Origin: Planctomycetota bacterium
Lineage (GTDB): Bacteria > Planctomycetota > Phycisphaerae > Sedimentisphaerales > Anaerohalosphaeraceae
Length of the DNA stretch: 11,367 nt
NCBI GenBank assembly: GCA_003644175.1
Contig: QNBS01000042.1
Coordinates: 1-11,367 of the forward strand
Direction of reading: 5' to 3'
Shown here: one piece after another, positions 5,522 to 11,367 of the stretch
How positions within the stretch are numbered: the stretch's first letter is position 1
How the letters are laid out: the number at the start of each line of letters is the position of its first letter
Position numbers and translations under genes: made by a program
The notes under the pieces: generated by a model
Told to the model about the DNA's origin: nothing
The model's input: the letters and a program-made list of their open reading frames with translations, nothing else
The model's database searches: none

Positions 5522-7720
5522 ATGGATGACCATAATATACGAGCATTCACTCGAATATTCCGCTATGTCTGGCCTCAGTGGCCTCGGCTTGTGGTGATTG
5601 TCGTTAGTGCAGTACTGATTGGAGTGCTGTTTTCGCTGAGTTTTATGACGATCATGCCGCTGCTCAAGGTGATGATGGGCGAAGAGGGTCTGCACGGCTG
5701 GATCGACCGCAAGACGTGCGACAGCCGTTACGGGATGGATTTCTATGTGCCCGACACCACCGACTACATCGACAGCGACAGCAATATAGCTTATTATCTT
5801 CGTGTAACCCGTGTGGAAAAGGGTAGCCCCGCCGCCAGGGCCGGCATCCGACCGCAGGACAAGATCATCGGCGCCGGAAAGTTCAGGAGACAGAGCGATT
5901 CGGACGAGATCAGCTCCGTCAAGCTACTGGAGGAACTTGCCACGGTCGGGCAGGATGAGCCTATAGCAGTTGAGATTCTCCGCGATACAGAAAGCATTAA
6001 TGCAGACGAGTTTACGGTTGAATTAGAGACTCGGCCGTCCGATAAACTGTTCCGCAGAATGAAAGTGGCTCTTACCGATCAGGCCCAGCGGGTGGTCGGT
6101 TTTCTCCCGCGCGACAAGGCCGGCGCCAACAAGGCCCGTGCTGTTATCTTCATCATTCTTGTAATGGCCGGCGTCACCGTCGCCAGGTGTCTGGGAAGGT
6201 TTTGGCAGGGCTACCTCGCCGAAAAGGTCGTGCAGATTTCCATCGCCAACTTGCGCAACGACGCATTTGCCCATGTGATGGATATTCCGGTGGGATTTTT
6301 CGCACAGAAGGGCACGAGCGACACGATAAGTCGAATTGTCGGCGACACGTCGACAGTGGGCAAAGGTGTCAAGATTCTGTTGGGCAAGATGCTTCGGGAA
6401 CCGTCAAAAGCGATATTCTGTCTTGCGGGCGCGATGGTGTTGAGTTGGCAACTCACACTGATTTTTCTGACATGTGCGCCGGTGACGATCTGGATGTTCG
6501 GGTTGTTGGGCAAGAAAATAAAAAAAGCGACCAGGCGATCCCTGATGAGCAGTGCTGTTATGTTGGGCAGGCTGCAGGGGGCGATAAACGCACTTCGCGT
6601 CGTGAAGGTATACAATCGGCAGAAACACGAGACAACCGCGTATTCGGCGGTTAACAAACGCTTCCTCAGGCAGGTGCTGCGCATTGCAAGAGTTCAGGCG
6701 GCCACCAATCCGCTGATGGAGGTTCTTGGGATGATTGCCATGGCCGCGGCGCTTATGCTGGGTTCGATGTGGGTATTCGACCCGGCCAAAGACATGGGCC
6801 CAAGCAAGTTTCTTACACTGCTTGTTCTGTTGGGAACGTCCGCTGAATCGATTAGGAAAGTCAGCGACGTCTGGAACAGGATCCAGCAGGCAAATGCCGC
6901 GGCCGAAAGGGTTTATGGCATCATAGACGAGCCTGTCGAGCACGAAGCCGCCGGCGCCGTTGAATTGTCGCCGCTGAGCAGCACACTGGAGTTCAAGGAT
7001 ATTGTCTTCACTTATCCCGGCAACGACCAACCGACACTGAACGGAATAAACCTTACGGTTGACGCCGGTCGGACGGTTGCGGTTGTCGGTCCGAACGGCT
7101 CGGGCAAGACGACGCTTGTGAATCTTATTCCAAGGTTTTACGATGCCGACAGCGGGCAAATTCTCCTGGACGGCGTCGACATTCGCGGCGGGACATTAAA
7201 GAGCCTGCGCGATCAGATCGGGATGGTGACGCAGAATGTGGTCACCTTCAACGATACGATCGCAGCGAATATCGCATACGGCCGGCCTGACGCCACGAGA
7301 GAAGAGATAATCGACGCGGCGAAACGTTCATATTGCCACGAGTTCATAGAGCCTTTGCCCGACGGATATGACACGATGATTGGCGAACAGGGCTCTGGTT
7401 TCAGCGGTGGGCAGCTTCAGCGAATTGTAATCGCCCGGGCCATTTTGAAGAATCCCGCGATCCTGATTTTCGACGAGGCAATGAGCCAGGTCGACGCCGA
7501 CAGCGAGGCGAAAATTCACAGGGCGCTGGAGGGTCTGATTGCCGGCAGAACATGCTTTGTCATCGCCCACAGATTCAGCACGGTAATATCCGCCGAATTG
7601 ATCGTGGTCATGGACAATGGACAGATTGAGGCAAAGGGCACGCACGCCGAATTGGTCGAAAAATGCAGGCTGTATCGGAATCTGTATGAAACGCAGTTGG
7701 TGGTTCGTGAGGGCGCCTGA
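5522..7720 (+). CDS. MsbA-type ABC exporter with PDZ-like domain in the first periplasmic loop
   Basis: This 732-residue half-transporter would work as a dimer in the inner membrane, moving a lipid-linked substrate (probably lipid A-core or another glycolipid) with ATP. TM1 is ~22-45. Then comes an insertion of ~155 residues whose core (~88-170, VTRVEKGSPAARAGIRP, DKIIGAG) looks like a PDZ domain, before TM2 at ~205-228. Further helices lie at ~296-335 and ~397-455. The nucleotide-binding domain has Walker A GPNGSGKTT (Lys529), Q-loop VTQN, signature FSGGQ (627-631), Walker B ILIFDE (Asp651, Glu652) and H-loop His683, so it is complete. Usual MsbA proteins are ~580 residues; the excess is the loop insertion. 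ATG 5522 is chosen over TTG 5483 because GGAG lies eight bases upstream. Its position ahead of kinase-like and methyltransferase genes supports LPS or glycolipid export. The substrate is inferred. Confidence 0.9.
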   Translation: MDDHNIRAFTRIFRYVWPQWPRLVVIVVSAVLIGVLFSLSFMTIMPLLKVMMGEEGLHGWIDRKTCDSRYGMDFYVPDTTDYIDSDSNIAYYLRVTRVEKGSPAARAGIRPQDKIIGAGKFRRQSDSDEISSVKLLEELATVGQDEPIAVEILRDTESINADEFTVELETRPSDKLFRRMKVALTDQAQRVVGFLPRDKAGANKARAVIFIILVMAGVTVARCLGRFWQGYLAEKVVQISIANLRNDAFAHVMDIPVGFFAQKGTSDTISRIVGDTSTVGKGVKILLGKMLREPSKAIFCLAGAMVLSWQLTLIFLTCAPVTIWMFGLLGKKIKKATRRSLMSSAVMLGRLQGAINALRVVKVYNRQKHETTAYSAVNKRFLRQVLRIARVQAATNPLMEVLGMIAMAAALMLGSMWVFDPAKDMGPSKFLTLLVLLGTSAESIRKVSDVWNRIQQANAAAERVYGIIDEPVEHEAAGAVELSPLSSTLEFKDIVFTYPGNDQPTLNGINLTVDAGRTVAVVGPNGSGKTTLVNLIPRFYDADSGQILLDGVDIRGGTLKSLRDQIGMVTQNVVTFNDTIAANIAYGRPDATREEIIDAAKRSYCHEFIEPLPDGYDTMIGEQGSGFSGGQLQRIVIARAILKNPAILIFDEAMSQVDADSEAKIHRALEGLIAGRTCFVIAHRFSTVISAELIVVMDNGQIEAKGTHAELVEKCRLYRNLYETQLVVREGA

Positions 7721-7769
7721 CTGTTTGTTGCAGGGGGCTGGTAAGTCGATGTAATAAAAGGAATTTGCA

Positions 7770-8447
7770 ATGTGCACCGAAGATTATCGTCAGGTCAGTA
7801 GCAGTGTGAAGGTGGCAGGGAGCGTCAGAATGCGCACCCCGGAGCAGGCAAGAAGCTATGAAGCCGGGAGATTCTCGGGGTCGCGGCGGGGCAGAAGGCT
7901 TGACCGGATAGACAAGGCTTTTGCAGAGAAGTTGTATAGTATGGTCGGCAGCGAAAGCTGTATAGTGGATGTACCGTGCGGCAGCGGAAGATTCTATGAC
8001 ATTTTTTGCGGAGCTAAAAGCCTGGTAATGATTGACTGCGACCCCAACATGCTTGGCGCAGCGCGGGAATCGCATGATATCGGCGAAAACGCTGCAATGC
8101 TGCAGGCGGACATTGGGTGCATGCCGCTGGAGGACAATTCGGCCGACTTATGTTTCAGCATGCGGCTGTTTCATCACATAGAGACGGAGGAAATAGTACG
8201 GAAAATATTGAGGGAATTGGCTCGTGTGTCGCGCAGATATGTAGCCGTCGGTTTCTACAACACGAACAGTTGGAGATATCTCTCGCGCAAGATACGAGGC
8301 AAGAAAGTTACGGGGCATTACTACAGTTTTCATCGCATGGCCGCTGTGGGCAGAGAAGTGGGACTTGAGATAGCCGAAAAGCACCCGAGAATAAATCTGT
8401 TGGAGCAGCAGTGTCTGGTGCTTTTTAGAAAGATACAGGACACCTAA
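7770..8447 (+). CDS. Class I SAM-dependent methyltransferase
   Basis: This 225-residue protein has a Rossmann-type methyltransferase core. Motif I is VDVPCGSGRF (Asp67-Gly73), motif II MIDCDPNML (Asp89/Asp91), then QADIGCMPLEDNSADL (112-127) and the post-motif III region RLFHHIETEE, as in the Methyltransf_11 group. An N-terminal extension (~1-60) includes a basic stretch (RFSGSRRGRRLDR). The C-terminal part (~175-225, SFHRMAAVGREVGLEI) is the usual substrate-side lobe. The acceptor is not revealed. The position 49 bp after the exporter gene and six bases before a kinase-like gene suggests it methylates a sugar or lipid of the same envelope glycolipid. The ATG at 7770 has AAGGA seven bases upstream. 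Confidence 0.88.
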   Translation: MCTEDYRQVSSSVKVAGSVRMRTPEQARSYEAGRFSGSRRGRRLDRIDKAFAEKLYSMVGSESCIVDVPCGSGRFYDIFCGAKSLVMIDCDPNMLGAARESHDIGENAAMLQADIGCMPLEDNSADLCFSMRLFHHIETEEIVRKILRELARVSRRYVAVGFYNTNSWRYLSRKIRGKKVTGHYYSFHRMAAVGREVGLEIAEKHPRINLLEQQCLVLFRKIQDT

Positions 8448-8453
8448 GCAAAC

Positions 8454-9335
8454 ATGTCTGTATTCAGCGAACAACGAATGCTCGAGGCGGCCTTGCCTGT
8501 AAGATTCGGCGGCTCGCCAGGAGCGAAATGGTGGCTGAACAATGAAAATCTGATCGGGGCGGTCAAATCCTGCCAGAGCATTATACGCGAGCATACGGAA
8601 TCGGGGATGCAATGTGAAGCTGAGATACTCAAGGAGGAAGAAAACCGACTTGTTTTTCGTATCAAGGCGTCGGATGACGATACGTTTCTTGTTGTAAAGG
8701 TTTTTCCGCTGCGCTGCCTGAGGCACAGATTGAAATATCATTGGATGAAGTATCGCAACCGGAGATTCGCCTTTGGCGAAGCTGTCAACTTGCTTATTGC
8801 GGCGGATCGCGGGTTAAATGTCCCGAAGGTGTACGGGTACGGACAGATGTACGGCCCGTGTGGGCTCATAAATAAAAGCGTATTGATTCTCGAGAACCTG
8901 GGCAACCACGTTCCGATCGGCGACATGTTGGAGAAGAACAGGGATAGCCAGGAAAAGTGCGTTGAGATACTAAGTCGGGCGACGCCATTTCTTGTCCGAC
9001 TCTACAGAGCGGGTTGCAACCATATAAGCGTTAATTCGGGCTGCATTATGCTAAGCACCGACGGTTCGCAAGCGGATGATTTTATCCTGGATTTCGAGTA
9101 CGCAAAGTTCTATGACAGCGGCGACCTTGAATTATTGATGTTTGAAGCCGCTACCCTGGCAAAGTACTGCAGGAACTTTATTACCGGTGAAACGATTGAT
9201 AAATGGGTGGCTGAATTATTGGATGCAGTCGCAATCCGAGACCGCGTTACTCGAGACAGTTTAACAGGACGTTTTCGTTATCACTTTAACACGCAACTGT
9301 CTCGAAAAGACCGGCAAAAGATCGGCGTTGGGTAG
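8454..9335 (+). CDS. Kdo/WaaP-type LPS kinase-like protein, catalytic Asp missing
   Basis: This 293-residue protein has the small kinase fold of LPS-core kinases. It has the ATP-binding Lys82 (LVVKVF), Glu109 of helix C, the family word RGLNVPKVYGYG (119-130), a hinge region ILENLG (145-150), and the metal-binding ILDFEYAKF (Asp213). In the catalytic loop the expected His-x-Asp is NHISVN: position 192 is Ser (AGC, 9027-9029) instead of Asp. The Asn expected five residues further on is Cys197. It may therefore be a pseudokinase. It starts six bases after the methyltransferase stop, with only a distant AGGA, which suggests translational coupling. Its closest relative in the window is the next gene, with aligned ends from QRxLxxAL through WWL to the C-terminal LSRKxRQ, so the two arose by tandem duplication. 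Confidence 0.8.
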   Translation: MSVFSEQRMLEAALPVRFGGSPGAKWWLNNENLIGAVKSCQSIIREHTESGMQCEAEILKEEENRLVFRIKASDDDTFLVVKVFPLRCLRHRLKYHWMKYRNRRFAFGEAVNLLIAADRGLNVPKVYGYGQMYGPCGLINKSVLILENLGNHVPIGDMLEKNRDSQEKCVEILSRATPFLVRLYRAGCNHISVNSGCIMLSTDGSQADDFILDFEYAKFYDSGDLELLMFEAATLAKYCRNFITGETIDKWVAELLDAVAIRDRVTRDSLTGRFRYHFNTQLSRKDRQKIGVG

Positions 9336-9368
9336 TTTACATGAAAGCTGAGGAGTTTTTGCGCAGAT

Positions 9369-10244
9369 ATGCAGTTATTGAGCAATCAACGAATATTAGC
9401 GTCGGCGTTAAGATTCAAGTATAGCGGGGCGCACAGAGCAACATGGTGGCTCAGAGACGAGAGTCTGACCGCTCTTTGTGAGTCTGTGGGGGGTGTTGCC
9501 AGAGATATAATCGGCAACAACGTGGGCCCTGAGGTCCAAATGCTTAAGTCAACAGAGCGCAAGGCGGTTTTTCGGGTGCAAAACCCAGGAGAGGAGGGGG
9601 ATACGTATGTTGCAAAACTTTTTTGCCTGGATCATCTTTCACGCAGGCTCAGATACTGGCGATACGGTTTGGACGAGGTTGCAAATCTGCTTCAAGCAGA
9701 GGCCAGGGGAATAAATACCCCGAAAGTATACGGCTATGGCCACACACATGATGCGTTTGGACTGGTCAGGGCCGGTATTGTCATTCTTGAAGATTTTCAT
9801 GATCTGTCGCTGATGAGCGATCTGATGAGCGTGATGCCGGAAAGTGAACGCATTGGGCTGTTTATGAATACGATCCCTTTATTTGTTAGTCTTTACAGGG
9901 CCAATTGCAACCATATCGACTTAAACGGCAGCGCAATTATGCTCGACGGTGACAGCGGTAATCCGGAATTGTACCTGCTGGATTTTCATCACGCAAAGTT
10001 TTACAACAAGCCCAGTGTGAACATATTAATGTTTGAAGCGGGTTATTTTGCGAGATCCTGCCGAGAGTGGATACCTGCAGAAACAATCAGCAAATGGGCA
10101 GCGGATTTACTGAGTCATGTCGGCATCACCGACCATGCCGAATTGCAAAAAGCCGGAGAGATTTTTGAGTATCATCTGCAGGGAAAAGGTATTGCTCCCA
10201 CCCAAACCACACTATCCAGAAAGCAGCGACAAAGAATAAGGTGA
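9369..10244 (+). CDS. Kdo/WaaP-type LPS kinase-like protein, catalytic Asp present
   Basis: A 291-residue paralogue of the preceding protein and probable phosphotransferase for a sugar of the LPS core or similar glycolipid, acting at the cytoplasmic face. Seen are Lys83 (YVAKLF), Glu103 or Glu111 in helix C, RGINTPKVYGYG (113-124), hinge ILEDFH (139-144), catalytic loop CNHIDLN with Asp184 in place, and LLDFHHAKF (Asp205) for metal binding. Position +5 after the catalytic Asp is Ala rather than the usual Asn; WaaP itself also departs from Asn there as I recall, so activity is plausible. The ATG at 9369 is the first start in frame after an in-frame stop at 9342, but its AGGAG is 13 bases away, so translation may be weak. 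It is the last gene of the operon, with a terminator-like hairpin 14 bp downstream. Confidence 0.82.
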   Translation: MQLLSNQRILASALRFKYSGAHRATWWLRDESLTALCESVGGVARDIIGNNVGPEVQMLKSTERKAVFRVQNPGEEGDTYVAKLFCLDHLSRRLRYWRYGLDEVANLLQAEARGINTPKVYGYGHTHDAFGLVRAGIVILEDFHDLSLMSDLMSVMPESERIGLFMNTIPLFVSLYRANCNHIDLNGSAIMLDGDSGNPELYLLDFHHAKFYNKPSVNILMFEAGYFARSCREWIPAETISKWAADLLSHVGITDHAELQKAGEIFEYHLQGKGIAPTQTTLSRKQRQRIR

Positions 10245-10258
10245 AGCAAGAGATTATA

Positions 10259-10279
10259 AGCCCCTCCGGAACGGGGGCT
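10259..10279 (+). terminator. Rho-independent terminator-like hairpin after the kinase operon
   Basis: AGCCCC (10259-10264) pairs with GGGGCT (10274-10279) around a nine-base loop, followed by GTTTGG. The stem is GC-rich but the T-run is short, so termination may be partial. It lies 14 bp after the stop of the second kinase gene. Confidence 0.55.
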
Positions 10280-10299
10280 GTTTGGATTGAACAACTCCT

Positions 10300-10312
10300 G
10301 CCGGGCTCCGGC
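10300..10312. terminator. Compact GC hairpin at the end of the glycosyltransferase gene
   Basis: GCCGG (10300-10304) and CCGGC (10308-10312) enclose a three-base loop. It begins two bases beyond the glycosyltransferase stop on the minus strand and is followed by TTT on the plus strand. It may serve as the second half of a convergent terminator region. Confidence 0.4.
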
Positions 10313-10314
10313 TT

Positions 10315-11094
10315 TCATCGCGATTTTCTATGAAGCCAACCCGTCAATAACTTCGCCGGCGGATTTCTCCGTTTTCCAGTCACCTTCCTGAAAAAATCGT
10401 ATAAGTCTATGTCCTGATCCATCGCCTGAACCAATTGGTTGTACACATCTTCGCTATGGCGCTTACCCTTGAAATGAAATATCCTGCCGGTTTTCAGATA
10501 GTAGTCATTGTATTCCGTCACTTTCAAAACTTTAACCTTTAAACCGCGCCAGTCATATATTTTATCATAATGCTTCCAGTCAATGGTTTCGCTGAGAATA
10601 TCTGTCAGGGCTTTTTGGTCGGTTGTATGGGGTATGCGGCATTCGTCCACCCACCTGTCTATAAGTTCGGCGCAATTAGTGCAGAAAAAAATCACCCCTG
10701 TATTCAAGACCCCTGAATAATGATTCGAGGTATCCATTTTTCTTCTTGGTTTTAAGGTGACTCCAATGTCATAGCCTGTCTCTTCTACTCTCTCCATAAA
10801 GAGACAATCCGCATCAACCAATATCATAGGCTCTGAATAGTTATCGAAATAATGTTTGACACAGAAAGGTTTGTGAGTTGCCTGAATTAATGGAACATTT
10901 CTAAAGGTGGTGTAATTCTGGAAATCGACATCCACATCAAATTGGATTATGTGGGCATCAAGAGATTCCCTCTGCTCGTCAGTAAGCCCGAGATCATAAA
11001 TAATGAGTTGTTTGCCGTAAAAGCGCATTACGCTTGCGGCCAATCCGGTTAAACAATGAAAAAATTTACTGTCCCCGGTAGTTACTATGTTCAC
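10315..11094 (-). CDS. GT8-like glycosyltransferase (GT-A fold)
   Basis: This 259-residue protein would transfer a sugar from a nucleotide-sugar donor. The metal-binding DxD is LVDADCLF (Asp94, Asp96). It is preceded by KPFCVKHYF (75-83) and followed by SGVLNTGVIFF (127-137) and TDQKAL (158-163), where the Asp-Gln pair is typical of GT8-type enzymes. A late HFKGKRH (207-213) resembles the C-terminal His-x-x-Gly-x-Lys motif that binds the diphosphate. There is no membrane helix; the basic tail (KRRNPPAKLL, HRKSR) could attach to the membrane surface. The start is a GTG at 11094 with AAGGAG ten bases upstream; no ATG is suitably placed. It follows the truncated methyltransferase gene by 17 bp in one operon. 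The acceptor is unknown; a capsule, O-antigen or core role fits the neighbourhood. Confidence 0.82.
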   Translation of the reverse strand: MNIVTTGDSKFFHCLTGLAASVMRFYGKQLIIYDLGLTDEQRESLDAHIIQFDVDVDFQNYTTFRNVPLIQATHKPFCVKHYFDNYSEPMILVDADCLFMERVEETGYDIGVTLKPRRKMDTSNHYSGVLNTGVIFFCTNCAELIDRWVDECRIPHTTDQKALTDILSETIDWKHYDKIYDWRGLKVKVLKVTEYNDYYLKTGRIFHFKGKRHSEDVYNQLVQAMDQDIDLYDFFRKVTGKRRNPPAKLLTGWLHRKSR

Positions 11095-11111
11095 GAAAAG
11101 CTCGCTCCTTT

Positions 11112-11367
11112 TTATTTCACGAAATAAACGGCATAATCACTTGCAGCATTCTGCTTTTGCATAATATACGCATAAACAGTTTTGATGCCAAGATATTCTG
11201 CAAAGTTTCTTATTCGTGGAAAACCAAACCCGTATCCCGAATTGAAAGCAACCTTCTTCACCGCAAGGACGTCGAAACCGGCGGATTCAAATTTCCTGAT
11301 CCATCGCTTCCTGCCAAAAGCGATGAATTCTGAAATAGTGTTATCGGAAACGCCATGTATTCTTGGC
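11112..11367 (-). CDS. C-terminal part of a SAM methyltransferase (runs off the right edge)
   Basis: An open minus-strand frame runs from the window edge to the TAA at 11112-11114, giving 84 residues. It contains GVSDNTISEFIAFGRKRWI, FESAGFDVLAVKKV, NSGYGFGFPRIRN and YAYIMQK. This pattern matches, as I recall it, the C-terminal lobe of Methyltransf_11/23-type enzymes, with the GRxxWIxxFExAGFxV segment before the last beta strands. The SAM-binding core would lie outside the window, so the assignment rests on this lobe alone. The stop is 17 bp upstream of the glycosyltransferase start, and that gap contains the latter's ribosome binding site, so the two are co-transcribed. Confidence 0.65.
   Translation of the reverse strand, partial: PRIHGVSDNTISEFIAFGRKRWIRKFESAGFDVLAVKKVAFNSGYGFGFPRIRNFAEYLGIKTVYAYIMQKQNAASDYAVYFVK

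Noticed and set aside
6404..7159. Long minus-strand open frame (251 codons) opposite the exporter gene
   Set aside because: The plus strand here encodes intact ABC transporter motifs; the antisense frame has no recognisable domain and is a by-product of codon bias.
9341..9424. Short frame MKAEEFLRRY... overlapping the start of the second kinase gene
   Set aside because: Only 27 codons, out of frame with the kinase, no ribosome binding site at a usable distance; probably chance, though a coupling uORF cannot be excluded.
1..11367. tRNA, rRNA, CRISPR arrays
   Set aside because: No cloverleaf-like sequence, rRNA-like segment or regularly spaced direct-repeat array was seen on either strand by eye.

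Overview
The window looks like a chromosomal segment of a Gram-negative bacterium. The evidence is an MsbA-type lipid exporter followed by two lipopolysaccharide-kinase-like proteins and a methyltransferase, with a glycosyltransferase operon nearby, all typical of outer-membrane glycolipid or LPS-core loci. The taxon is not fixed by the sequence. The overall style (Sel1/TPR proteins, abundant RAYT/REP-type elements, mid-range GC) would suit Planctomycetota/Phycisphaerae or another PVC-type lineage, but that is a weak inference.

Layout, left to right. (1) 1-851: a decayed DDE (IS4/IS5-type) transposase with a frameshift and an apparent internal deletion. Its 3' end reads through a REP-like repeat (792-814). 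(2) 804-4417: five minus-strand accessory genes. Transcription would run from a TPR protein (4417-3611), to a Sel1-repeat membrane protein (3521-2562), a small four-helix membrane protein (2412-1990), an unknown membrane-anchored protein (1972-1190) and a 94-residue membrane protein (1088-804). The 1990-2412 gene is visibly AT-rich. (3) 4593-5350: a compact REP-associated tyrosine transposase (RAYT, HUH/Y1 family) unit. It is bounded by exact 17-bp inverted repeats, has its own strong sigma70-type promoter that would give a nearly leaderless mRNA, and has a stop codon inside the repeat. A third copy of the repeat is the one at 792-814. (4) 5522-10244: a plus-strand operon of an MsbA-like ABC exporter carrying a PDZ-like domain in its first periplasmic loop, a class I SAM methyltransferase, and two tandem paralogous Kdo/WaaP-type kinase-fold proteins. 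(5) 10245-10314: a convergent terminator region. (6) 10315-11367: a minus-strand pair, the C-terminus of a methyltransferase running off the right edge followed by a GT8-like glycosyltransferase.

The right half reads as a cell-envelope glycolipid locus: sugar transfer (GT), methylation (two methyltransferases), sugar phosphorylation (kinases) and export across the inner membrane (ABC protein). The left half is an accessory region framed by mobile-element debris. The points most worth a second look are the PDZ-in-exporter architecture, the kinase pair in which the first copy has lost the catalytic Asp, and the RAYT unit whose repeat supplies C-termini and stop codons to genes on both sides.
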